Of a stretch of DNA of 17,368 bases, positions 9,217 through 16,755 are shown one piece after another. The notes beneath the pieces were generated by a model. It was not told the origin of the DNA. It was given only the letters and a program-made list of their open reading frames with translations, and made no database searches. Positions within the stretch are counted from its first letter, which is position 1, and each line of letters opens with the position of its first letter. The stretch covers positions 1 to 17,368 of the forward strand of contig JASHPP010000510.1 of assembly GCA_030038035.1 (NCBI GenBank). Reading direction: 5' to 3'. Position numbers and translations under genes: made by a program. This DNA is from Trebonia sp. GTDB lineage: Bacteria; Actinomycetota; Actinomycetes; Streptosporangiales; Streptosporangiaceae.

Positions 9217-9250
9217 TGCGTACTTCTGTCGCCGGACTTGCCGGCATGCG

Positions 9251-9277
9251 TTGGCAGCCGACCCCGGACGATAAACT
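9251..9277 (+). promoter_or_regulatory. Possible promoter of the MoxR/VWA pair
   Basis: TTGGCA (9251-9256) and TAAACT (9272-9277) are 15 bp apart, a slightly short spacer. TAAACT lies 8 nt before GTG 9286 and no ribosome site intervenes, consistent with a leaderless mRNA. GATAAACT is one of the most AT-rich short stretches in this part of the window. Confidence 0.42.
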
Positions 9278-9285
9278 CGCACCTT

Positions 9286-10191
9286 GTGAGCAGTGTTGTT
9301 TCGGCCGGGCTCGGCGAGCGGTTTCCTGACGTGGCGGCACTGGCAGCCGCCCTTGACAAGACCGGCTACCTGGCCGGGGATCAGCTGTCGGCGGCGCTGT
9401 TCCTCGCGGTGCGGATGGGTCAGCCGATCCTGCTGGAGGGCGAGCCAGGCGTCGGCAAGACCGAGGCGGCCAAGGCGCTCGCCACGGCCCTGGACACGGT
9501 GCTCGTCCGGCTGCAGTGCTACGAGGGTATCGCGGCGGCCGAGGCGCTGTACGAGTGGAACTACCCGCGCCAGCTGCTTGCCATCCGGCTGGCCGAAGCC
9601 ACCCACGAGCAGCTGCGGGACACGGATTTGTTCCGCGAGGAGTTCCTGCTTGCCCGGCCGCTGCTCACCGCGCTCGACCACCCGGGGCCGCGGCCGGCGG
9701 TGCTGCTCATCGACGAGGTGGACCGGGCCGACGACGAGTTCGAGGCGTTCCTTTTCGAGATGCTCGCGGAGTCTTCGGTCACGATCCCGGAGCTTGGCAC
9801 GCGCCGCGCGGTGATTCCGCCGATCGCGGTCCTCACCTCCAACAGGACCCGCGACCTGCATGACGCGCTCAAGCGGCGCTGCCTCTACCACTGGATCGGG
9901 TATCCCGGCGCGGCGCGGGTGGCGCAGATCATCCGGCGGCGGGTGCCCGCCGCGAGCTCGCAGCTGGCCGGGGAGGTGGCGGCGGCGGTCAGCAGGCTGC
10001 GCGGGCTCGACCTGACGAAGCCGCCGGGCATCTCCGAGGCGATCACCTGGGCGGCGGCGCTGACCGTGTTCGGCGCCGCCACGTTGTCCGAGTCGGTGGC
10101 GGGACAGACAATGAGCGTCGTGGTCAAGTATCCGGAGGACGAGCAGACCGTCCTGCAGGCCGGCCTGGCTTCCGTCGTGGGGCATGACTGA
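9286..10191 (+). CDS. MoxR-family AAA+ ATPase (CoxD-like)
   Basis: The 301-aa single-domain AAA+ protein has Walker A GEPGVGKT (52-59), Walker B VLLIDEVD (139-146), sensor 1 LTSNRTRDLHDALKRRC (183-199) with the Arg finger in KRRC, and the MoxR C-terminal lid. LLEGEPGVGKTE and YEGIAAAEALYEWNY are typical of the CoxD subgroup. MoxR ATPases act with VWA proteins as chaperones for maturation or metal insertion of partner enzymes; in carbon monoxide dehydrogenase clusters CoxD is thought to mature the active site. No cox catalytic subunits are present here. GTG 9286 is preferred because it follows a -10-like TAAACT and begins at the recognisable domain; ATG/GTG codons further upstream would add an unlikely 16-residue extension. 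The stop overlaps the start of the VWA gene by 8 bp (10184-10191), indicating coupled translation. Confidence 0.93.
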   Translation: MSSVVSAGLGERFPDVAALAAALDKTGYLAGDQLSAALFLAVRMGQPILLEGEPGVGKTEAAKALATALDTVLVRLQCYEGIAAAEALYEWNYPRQLLAIRLAEATHEQLRDTDLFREEFLLARPLLTALDHPGPRPAVLLIDEVDRADDEFEAFLFEMLAESSVTIPELGTRRAVIPPIAVLTSNRTRDLHDALKRRCLYHWIGYPGAARVAQIIRRRVPAASSQLAGEVAAAVSRLRGLDLTKPPGISEAITWAAALTVFGAATLSESVAGQTMSVVVKYPEDEQTVLQAGLASVVGHD

Positions 10192-11680
10192 CGGCGTCCG
10201 GTTGCGCGGCGCCGTCGCCGCTAACGGCCCTGGTGGCGCTGACGGCTCTGGTGGCGCTGACGGCCCTGGTGGCGCTGACGGGCCGGGGCTGCCGTCGGCC
10301 GATGTCGCTGTGCTCGCGGCCGGGCTCGGCCTGGCACTGAGGTCGGCCGGGCTGCCCGCCGGGCCGGACCGCTGCGAGCGGCTGGCCCGCGCGGTCACTG
10401 TGATGCAGGCGACCACGGTGGCGGAACTGCATGCGTGCGCGCTTGCCACGATGGTCTCCGATCCGAGCCAGATCGACACGTTCGAGCGGGTCTTCGCCGA
10501 GATCTTCACGGGAAACGTGCCCGGCAGCCCGGCCGTTGTCGCGCCGCAGCCGGGCATGGCCGTCGAGCCCGCCGATGCGCCGTCGCCCCCGGATTCGCCG
10601 TCGTCAGGCGCGGCCGGGGAATTGCCCCGGGCGTTGCGCCAGGTGGACGCCGCCGCGTCTGCTTCCTCCGCCGAGGGGGAGCGGGACGACCTGCCTGAGG
10701 TCCCGGCGATCCGGCGCGTCGCCTCGGACACCGAGCGGCTGCGCGGTCGCGACTTCGCCCAGCTGACGCCGGAGGAACTGCGGCAGCTCGCCGTGTTGAT
10801 GCGCGAGCTGACGATCGCGGTGCCGCCGCGCCGGACGCGCCGGTACCGGCCGCGCAAGGACGGCGTCCGGCTGGACCTGCGCCGCACCCTGCGGCAGGCC
10901 AGGCGGACCGGCGGCGAGCCGGTCCGCATCGCCCGCCGGGCCGTCCGCGCGCGGCCGCGGCGGCTTGTCGTGCTCTGCGACATCTCCGGCTCGATGGAGC
11001 CGTACGCCCGGGCGCTGCTGCAGCTCATGTACCTCGCCAGCCGGTCCTCGGGGGGAACTGGCTCCGCTGGCTCGCTGCGGGACGCCAGCCGCCCGCGGAC
11101 CGAGGTGTTCACGTTCGCGACCCGGCTGACCCGGCTGACGCCGACGCTGGCCGCGGCCACGCCGGAGACCATGCTCGCCAGGGCGGGGGAGGCGGCGCCC
11201 GACTGGGCGGGCGGCACCCGGATCGGCGCGGCGCTGCGGGAGTTCAACGACCGCTACGGGGCGCGCGGCATGGGCCGCGGCGCCGTCGTGCTGATCATCT
11301 CCGATGGCTGGGAGACGGGGGATCCGGCGCTGCTTGGCGCGCAGATGGCCCGGCTGCACCGGATCGCCTACCGCATCGTGTGGGCGAATCCCCGGACGCA
11401 GAGTTCGCGCTACCGGCCAGAAGTGGGCGGCATGGCCGCGGCCTGGCCGTACTGCGACGCTGTGGTCAGCGCGCACAACTTCGAGGCACTCGACGAGCTG
11501 CTCGCCGCCCTGCGCTCCCCGGCCGTGCGGCGGCCGCCGGCCGCGCCGTCTTCGGTGGCCTACGGTTCCGGACCCGCGTCGTCTTCACCGGCCTCCGGGG
11601 CCGCGCCGTCCTCCGGGGCCGCGCCTGCGCGGCTGTCGTCCCCAGCGCCGGCGCCGTCACCTCCGACGCGCAGTAGATAG
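10184..11680 (+). CDS. CoxE-type VWA-domain protein
   Basis: The 498-aa protein is the expected partner of the MoxR ATPase and is translationally coupled to it. After a Gly/Asp/Pro repeat (about 16-35) and a helical region, a basic linker (about 205-262) leads into the VWA domain. Its MIDAS metal site is DISGSM (D266, S268, S270), with the later Thr in GGTRIG (T345) and Asp in SDGW (D374). The order and the PRRLVVLCDISGSMEPYARALLQLMY block are typical of the VA_CoxE family. The last 60 residues are Pro/Ser/Ala-rich and disordered, and the middle (about 120-165) is also low in complexity. There is no signal peptide or membrane helix, so it acts in the cytoplasm. Together the pair probably remodels an unidentified enzyme encoded elsewhere. 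The gene is followed by a probable intrinsic terminator. Confidence 0.9.
   Translation: MTDGVRLRGAVAANGPGGADGSGGADGPGGADGPGLPSADVAVLAAGLGLALRSAGLPAGPDRCERLARAVTVMQATTVAELHACALATMVSDPSQIDTFERVFAEIFTGNVPGSPAVVAPQPGMAVEPADAPSPPDSPSSGAAGELPRALRQVDAAASASSAEGERDDLPEVPAIRRVASDTERLRGRDFAQLTPEELRQLAVLMRELTIAVPPRRTRRYRPRKDGVRLDLRRTLRQARRTGGEPVRIARRAVRARPRRLVVLCDISGSMEPYARALLQLMYLASRSSGGTGSAGSLRDASRPRTEVFTFATRLTRLTPTLAAATPETMLARAGEAAPDWAGGTRIGAALREFNDRYGARGMGRGAVVLIISDGWETGDPALLGAQMARLHRIAYRIVWANPRTQSSRYRPEVGGMAAAWPYCDAVVSAHNFEALDELLAALRSPAVRRPPAAPSSVAYGSGPASSSPASGAAPSSGAAPARLSSPAPAPSPPTRSR
10226..10279 (+). repeat. Three 18-bp in-frame tandem repeats in the VWA gene
   Basis: Three consecutive copies of GGCCCTGGTGGCGCTGAC (second copy with T for C) occupy 10226-10243, 10244-10261 and 10262-10279. 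They encode a Gly-Pro/Ser-Gly-Gly-Ala-Asp hexapeptide run. Near-identity points to recent slippage; copy number may vary between strains without breaking the frame. Confidence 0.92.
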
Positions 11681-11687
11681 AGGCGAA

Positions 11688-11716
11688 GGAAAATGCCGGT
11701 CAGAGGCGGCTTTTTG
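11688..11716 (+). terminator. Probable intrinsic terminator after the MoxR/VWA genes
   Basis: GGAAAATGCCG, an 8-nt loop, then CGGC followed by TTTTTG. The GCCG/CGGC core can be lengthened by the A-run pairing with the T-run around a bulged T. It begins 8 bp after the VWA stop. The GC core is short, but the T-tract is one of the few in the window. Confidence 0.48.
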
Positions 11717-12130
11717 TTTCCCGTTGCCCGACCAGGCGGCCCAGCCGCCACCAAGGGCTGGCCCCGCAAGTAACCTCAGCCCCGCTGGTACCACCGTTCC
11801 CGCATCGTCCCGGCTTCAGGGCCGCCGGCCAGACAACGGGGGAAATCCCCGCCTCGCGGCTCAGAAAGGCCTTCCCGGTAATCGCCCTGCCCCACTGCCC
11901 CCTGCCCGACGTGCCCGCATATCGCGCCATCGTCGGCGACCGGCCGGGATTCTCAGCCAGCTCATTAACACCAAACGTCAATGCGGCGTCTGTATCCGGA
12001 AATTCCGGTAAATTGGCTGGTTACACGGTGCGTCGAAAACCTTAGACGCCTGGTTCGTCCGCCCCGGCCGGCTCGCGGCGGGGCCGTGCGCGTTGTGCGC
12101 ATTCTGCTGCGCTTGGTGGGAGTTTCCTGA
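11717..12130. other. Non-coding region with hairpins and a palindrome upstream of the Rhs gene
   Basis: About 410 bp without a convincing gene on either strand. It contains a nested hairpin (inner CGGGG, loop GAAAT, CCCCG at 11837-11851; outer GCCGC 11821-11825 with GCGGC 11856-11860), a 13-bp palindrome CCGGAAATTCCGG (11996-12008) and a 5-bp stem GCGTC/GACGC (12030-12049) around an A-rich loop. The segment 11960-12045 is clearly less GC-rich and may hold the promoter; TTACAC (12021-12026) and TAGACG (12043-12048) are 16 bp apart. I could not match it to a known riboswitch class. A ribosome site GGGAG (12118-12122) lies 8 nt before ATG 12131. Confidence 0.4.
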
Positions 12131-15100
12131 ATGTGGAGCCGTTGGGGTAACAGGCTTTCCCTGCTCGTCATGTCGGTAGCGGTGCTGGTTTTCGCGCTGA
12201 TCTCCCCGGCGACCGCCAGGCAGGGTGCCGGGCAGGCCGGCGGGCAGGCTGCCGGACATGCTCGCGGGCAGGCTCACGCGGCCGCCCCCGCCGGCCGGAG
12301 CCCCAGGCCGGCGGCGAAGCCGAGCATTACCGTCGCCGCGGCGCGGGCATCCGCGAACGCCGCGGCGACCGCGTCGGCGACGAACTCCGGCAGCCAGAAG
12401 CAGTGCTTTTACTCCTTTCCCGACTGCGCGAGCGTGAATCCCGAGGTCGTCCTGTCACTTGTGAGCGACGGCGATACCTCCGCATGCACGTTCCAGGGGG
12501 TCTTCACGTGGGGCGACGGGAAGACGACGACCATAGACTTCGCCGGCGCCGCGAACGGCGTCACGGACGCGACCGTTACCCACACATACAGCAAGCCCGG
12601 CTCGTACGGCATCAGCTGGCAGTCCACCACCGAAACGGGCACGTGCAGCGACTCGTCGGGAACGGAGCGGTTCACCCTGGTGCCGCCGCTGACGCCGGCT
12701 CAGCAGGGCGGTGCGGCGAACCCCAGCGAGAATCAGCTGAACTGCCCGGCGCAGGCAACGGTGAACTGCGCCACCGGGGTGCTCTGGCACACGTTCACCG
12801 ACTTCTCGATCCCGGGCCGGGGCGTGCCGATCGACCTCACCAGCACGTACGCGTCGAGCCGGGCCGCGACCAACGGGCCGTTCGGCTACGGCTGGACGGA
12901 CAGCTACGGCATGTCCCTGGCCAGGAACTCCGCAGGCGACGTGACGATCACCCAGGAGGACGGCCCGACCGTCACCTTCACCCCGGACGGCTCCGGCTAC
13001 ACCGCGCCGCCGTACGTCCTCGCGACGCTGGCGAAGAACGCCAACGGCAGCTACACCTTCACCAGGGACCGGGGCCGCACCCGCTACGACTTCGCCGCCA
13101 CCGGCCGGCTGACCAGCGAGAGCGACCTCAACGGTTACGTGACACGGCTGTCCTATAACACGAAAGGCCAGCTGACCGCGGTCACCGACCCCGCCGGGCG
13201 CAGCCTGGCATTCACCTACAGCGGGCCGCACGTGGCGACCGTGACGGACCCGATGGGGCGCACGTGGAAATACCGCTACGACTCCAGCGGGGACCTGACC
13301 AGCGCAACCGACCCGCTGGGCCGCACGTGGTCGTTCAGCTACGGCGCCGGGCACCGCTTGGTCGCGATCACCGACCCCCGCGGCGGGAAGACGGCCAGCA
13401 CCTACAACTCAGCCGGCCAGGTCGTCGCCCAGGCCGACCCCGACGGCGGCAGGACCACGTGGAGCTACAGCGGCAACCCGGCGACGCTGGCGGGCAGCGC
13501 GACCACGATGACCGACCCCGACGGCCACGTGACGGTGTATGAGTACTCCGACCTGGAAATGGTGTCCGTCACGCGCGCGGCCGGGACGGCCGGGACGGCC
13601 ACGACCAGGTACGTCTACGACCCGCTGACGCTGGGCGTCATCTCGAAGACCGACCCGGACGGCAACACCACCGCGAGCACCTACGACGCCGAGGGCAGCC
13701 TGCTGACCACCACGGATCCGCTCGGCGACAAAACCGCCTACACCTACAACAGCCTGAACGAGGTGCTGACCGAGACCGATCCGCTCGGCGCGATCACCCG
13801 CTATGCCTACAACGCCGACGGCGACCTGCTGACGGTCACCGATCCCCTGGGCCATGTGACGACCTACGCGTACGCGGACAAGGCGCGCCCGGGCGATGTC
13901 ACCTCGGTCACCGACCCCGACGGCCACGTCACCTCCTACACCTACGACAGCTACGGCGACGTCGCGTCGGTCAGCGTGTTCCCGTCTTCCGCCGTCACCG
14001 ACACGACCACGTACGCGTACGACAAGGACGGCGAACGCACCTGCGCGGCCGAGCCGAACGCGACGGCCGCGGGCATCACGTGCCCCGTCGCCGGCAGCCC
14101 CGCGAAGGCCGGAACCACCGCCACCGCCTACAACGCGGACGGCGAGGTGACCTCGGTCACCGATCCGGACGGCCACGTGACCAGGTACGCCTACGACCCC
14201 GATGGCGACCAGGTGGCGGTTACCAACCCGGCCGGGCAGGTCACGAGCTACGTCTACAACGGCGACGGCGAGCAGACCAAGATCATCCGCCCTGGCGGCT
14301 CGGCGCAGGAGACGCATTACGACGCCGACGGCAACGTCATCAGCGTGGTGAACGCGGCGGGGGACGTCACCAGGTACGCCTACGACGCGCCCGGCCAGCT
14401 GGTGTCGGTCACCGACCCGCTTGGGGACGTCACGAAGTACGCCTACGACCTGGCTGGCTACCGCACCGCGCTCACCGACGCCGAAGGCCAGGTCACCACC
14501 TACGCCTATGACAAGGACTACGACCTCACCGCCATCACGTACTCGGACGGCACGACGCCCGACGTCCGCTACACGTACGACGCCGACGGCCGCCGCGCGT
14601 CCATGACCGATGGCACAGGCACCACGACCTACGCCTACGACGCGGACGGTCACCTCACCCGCGTCACGGACGGCGCGGGCACGACGGTCTCCTATCGGTA
14701 CGACGCTGCCGGACTGCTCATTTCTTTGACTTATCCGAACGGATCCGTGGTGACTCGCACTTACGACGGCGCCGGCCAGCTAGTGTCGGTCACCGACTGG
14801 CTGGGCCACTCCACCACGGCCGGCTACGACAGGGACGGTAACCTCACCTCGGTGGCGTACCCGAATGGCGTCCGCGTGCTGATGACGTATGACAAGGCGA
14901 ACCAGCTGATGTCGGTGACCGACGAGCTGGGCTCGGTGACCCTGGCCAGCTTCACGTACACCAGGAACAGCCTGGGTGACGTCGTCACCGACACCGAGAC
15001 CGGGTCCGTGGCTGGCACGCAGCGCTACAGCTACACGCCGCTGAACCAGCTGGCCGCGGACAGCGCAGGAAGCTACGGCTACGACGCCGCCGGGGACCTG

Positions 15101-15769
15101 ATCGCGCTGCCCGGCGGCGTCCGGCAGGCGTTCAACGCCGACGGCCAGCTCACGTCGACCACCACTGCCGGCACTCCGGCCGTGACGACGGCGTATGCCT
15201 ACAACAAAGACGGCGATCGTACCGGTGCCGGCGCCACGAGCCTGACCTACAACCAGGCGAACGAGCTCACCGCTTACGGCACGGCCGCGTCCTACGCCTA
15301 CGACGGGGACGGACTGCTGATGTCCGAGACCGCCGGCGGCATCGCGACCGACTTCGCCTGGGACCAGTCCGGGAGCGTGCCGCTGGTGATCGCGGCCGGG
15401 AGCATGTACTACGTGTACGGGCCGGGCGGCCGGGCGATCGAGCAGGTCACGGGGTCCACTCCCGGCTACCTGCTGGCCGACCAGTCCGGCAGCACCCGCC
15501 TCATCACGAACTCCGCGGGCGCGGTCACCGGGACCTACACCTACGGCCCGTACGGGACGGTCACCGGGCACACCGGCGCCGCCACCGCCCTTGGGTACGA
15601 CGGCCAGTACACCGACGCGGAAAGCGGCTTGCAGTACCTGCGGTCCCGCTACTACGACCCGGCGACGGGCCAGTTCCTTACTCCCGATCCGCTGACACCG
15701 CTGACCGGTCAGCGTTACGGCTACGCGGCCGGCAACCCGGTGAACGTAAGCGATCCCGCCGGCCAGTGA
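12131..15769 (+). CDS. Secreted Rhs/YD-repeat protein ending at the Rhs core (no toxin domain)
   Basis: The 1212-aa protein has a Sec signal peptide (hydrophobic 8-27, predicted cut after SPATA at 29), an Ala/Gly/Gln-rich linker, a PKD-like domain (about 105-185, containing TWGDGKTTT and HTYSKPGSY), and a DUF6531-like entry to the Rhs barrel (about 215-300, TDFSIPGRGVPIDLTSTYAS). About 28 YD repeats of the form YDADGxL follow from about 312 to 1070. The Rhs-associated core (about 1155-1212) has YLRSRYYDPATGQFLTPDPL and GNPVNVSDPAG. Rhs proteins form a shell enclosing a variable C-terminal toxin, released after the core. Here translation stops one residue after DPAG, so no toxin is encoded and no immunity gene follows. 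Six cysteines before residue 215 fit disulfides outside the cell. ATG 12131 has a clear Shine-Dalgarno sequence. It could be an adhesion or carbohydrate-binding surface protein, or a decayed toxin. Confidence 0.93.
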   Translation: MWSRWGNRLSLLVMSVAVLVFALISPATARQGAGQAGGQAAGHARGQAHAAAPAGRSPRPAAKPSITVAAARASANAAATASATNSGSQKQCFYSFPDCASVNPEVVLSLVSDGDTSACTFQGVFTWGDGKTTTIDFAGAANGVTDATVTHTYSKPGSYGISWQSTTETGTCSDSSGTERFTLVPPLTPAQQGGAANPSENQLNCPAQATVNCATGVLWHTFTDFSIPGRGVPIDLTSTYASSRAATNGPFGYGWTDSYGMSLARNSAGDVTITQEDGPTVTFTPDGSGYTAPPYVLATLAKNANGSYTFTRDRGRTRYDFAATGRLTSESDLNGYVTRLSYNTKGQLTAVTDPAGRSLAFTYSGPHVATVTDPMGRTWKYRYDSSGDLTSATDPLGRTWSFSYGAGHRLVAITDPRGGKTASTYNSAGQVVAQADPDGGRTTWSYSGNPATLAGSATTMTDPDGHVTVYEYSDLEMVSVTRAAGTAGTATTRYVYDPLTLGVISKTDPDGNTTASTYDAEGSLLTTTDPLGDKTAYTYNSLNEVLTETDPLGAITRYAYNADGDLLTVTDPLGHVTTYAYADKARPGDVTSVTDPDGHVTSYTYDSYGDVASVSVFPSSAVTDTTTYAYDKDGERTCAAEPNATAAGITCPVAGSPAKAGTTATAYNADGEVTSVTDPDGHVTRYAYDPDGDQVAVTNPAGQVTSYVYNGDGEQTKIIRPGGSAQETHYDADGNVISVVNAAGDVTRYAYDAPGQLVSVTDPLGDVTKYAYDLAGYRTALTDAEGQVTTYAYDKDYDLTAITYSDGTTPDVRYTYDADGRRASMTDGTGTTTYAYDADGHLTRVTDGAGTTVSYRYDAAGLLISLTYPNGSVVTRTYDGAGQLVSVTDWLGHSTTAGYDRDGNLTSVAYPNGVRVLMTYDKANQLMSVTDELGSVTLASFTYTRNSLGDVVTDTETGSVAGTQRYSYTPLNQLAADSAGSYGYDAAGDLIALPGGVRQAFNADGQLTSTTTAGTPAVTTAYAYNKDGDRTGAGATSLTYNQANELTAYGTAASYAYDGDGLLMSETAGGIATDFAWDQSGSVPLVIAAGSMYYVYGPGGRAIEQVTGSTPGYLLADQSGSTRLITNSAGAVTGTYTYGPYGTVTGHTGAATALGYDGQYTDAESGLQYLRSRYYDPATGQFLTPDPLTPLTGQRYGYAAGNPVNVSDPAGQ
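13064..15330 (+). repeat. YD-repeat array within the Rhs gene
   Basis: About 28 copies of a roughly 20-residue Tyr-Asp/Asn repeat. At DNA level some units remain very similar: GACCCCGACGGCCACGT and one-base variants recur near 13512, 13913 and 14161, and the 13913 and 14161 units share extended flanks (CTCGGTCACCGA before, TACGAC after). GTGTCGGTCACCGAC recurs near 14402 and 14783. This pattern suggests recent duplication or gene conversion. Confidence 0.88.
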
Positions 15770-15802
15770 GACCACGGGCGGGCCATGCCACGCTGACCTG
15801 GA

Positions 15803-16654
15803 TCACGCCTGCGCATGGCGGGCTGTCCTGCGTGCCTGGGCCGCGGGGGTCCTGCGGGACCTGGGTGCCCGGCGACCGGCCAGATAGACGACGGCGGCGA
15901 TGCCCGCGATCCCGCCTGCTATCGACGGAATGACGTCGGTGACGTGGCTTTCTGGGCGCATGATGGCGGCGAAGGCGCCGAACAGGCCGAAGAGCCCCAT
16001 GCCCGCCACCCCGATCCACAGCCGGCGCGAGGCGAGCATGCCGATGACGATCGCGATGAGCGCGATCGTGACGTACATGCCGAGCAGCAGCATGTTCTTG
16101 CCGTTCCCGCCGAACTCCCCGACGGCGAAATTCTTCAGCGCGCGCGGGGCATGGTCGACGAACGCCCCGCCGACCGCGACGATCGGCGACGCCTGGGGCC
16201 GCACGAAGGCGGCGGCCAGGTTCGCCACGCCGAGGACGGCCGCCGCGGCCAGGAAGCCGGCGATGCCGCCGCCCAGCAGCCCGCGCCCGGCCCGCGGCAT
16301 CGGGTTCCCCCGCCCGGCCCGCCGCGCTCCGGTGTCCCTGGCAGCCCGCCGCGCGTCGGTGTCCCAGACGGACGGCAGCGCCCCGGTGTTGCGGACACTC
16401 TGCTGCCCGCCGGTATTCCGCGCGGGACGCCGCGCGCCTGTGCTCCGCACGGACTGCCGCGCGCCCGGGGACTGGCGCGGGCTAATCTCCCATGGGGGCA
16501 GCTGGGTACGGGCGCCCGGCCCGCCGCGTTCCCACGGGTCCGCCCAGGGTGCCCGCCGCCGCGGAGCGCTCGGGGTGCCGTAGCCGTTCTCGTACTGTCC
16601 GGTCGCCGGGTAGCGCGCCGGGCGCTGACGCCGCGCCTGGTTGTCGAAGCTCAT
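15803..16654 (-). CDS. Four-TM protein resembling the membrane module of molybdopterin oxidoreductases, catalytic domain absent
   Basis: The 283-aa protein has a Pro/Arg/Gly-rich cytoplasmic N-terminus (1-123, including six 9-aa repeats) and four hydrophobic segments (about 125-151, 187-208, 211-232, 240-260). Between TM1 and TM2 lies RPQASPIVAVGGAFVDHAP and ALKNFAVGEFGGNGK. This pattern, with 'SP.VAVG...D..P...K.FAV..FG..dK..LL', is what I know from the N-terminal membrane part of actinobacterial sulfite-oxidase-like molybdopterin oxidoreductases. In those proteins a twin-Arg-like junction and a catalytic domain of several hundred residues follow TM4. Here only a basic tail (GRRAPRSRRTPAAQARRTA) remains before the stop, and the Rhs gene lies 33 bp away. 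It may be a truncated remnant or a stand-alone membrane protein. Start ATG 16654 has GGGAG very close upstream; no better in-frame start exists without running into the methyltransferase gene. Confidence 0.72.
   Translation of the reverse strand: MSFDNQARRQRPARYPATGQYENGYGTPSAPRRRAPWADPWERGGPGARTQLPPWEISPRQSPGARQSVRSTGARRPARNTGGQQSVRNTGALPSVWDTDARRAARDTGARRAGRGNPMPRAGRGLLGGGIAGFLAAAAVLGVANLAAAFVRPQASPIVAVGGAFVDHAPRALKNFAVGEFGGNGKNMLLLGMYVTIALIAIVIGMLASRRLWIGVAGMGLFGLFGAFAAIMRPESHVTDVIPSIAGGIAGIAAVVYLAGRRAPRSRRTPAAQARRTARHAQA
16301..16462 (-). repeat. Six degenerate 27-bp (9-aa) repeats in the four-TM protein
   Basis: Residues 65-118 fall into six 9-residue units: ARQSVRSTG, ARRPARNTG, GQQSVRNTG, ALPSVWDTD, ARRAARDTG and ARRAGRGNP. 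The period is exact without gaps. They form a basic, probably disordered segment before TM1. Confidence 0.82.
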
Positions 16655-16755
16655 GCTCCCATTGACCGTGCCCGGCGGGCGCTGTGCCCGGCCATCTCGC
16701 TTCCGGTAAGCACGCGGTAAGAATCCCGCGATGCGTCCAGGGGCCCGGCCGGCTG

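Noticed and set aside
9181..11247. A 688-codon open frame on the minus strand over the MoxR and VWA genes
   Set aside because: Low-complexity Ser/Arg/Pro composition and no motifs; the plus strand has intact Walker and MIDAS motifs.
11700..11981. A 93-codon minus-strand frame in the gap before the Rhs gene
   Set aside because: No ribosome site, no recognisable motif, and composition unlike the neighbouring genes. A small real gene cannot be excluded, but nothing supports it.
13409..14653. A 414-codon open frame antisense to the Rhs gene
   Set aside because: The Val/Gly/Arg repeats are the mirror of the YD repeats and have no independent support.
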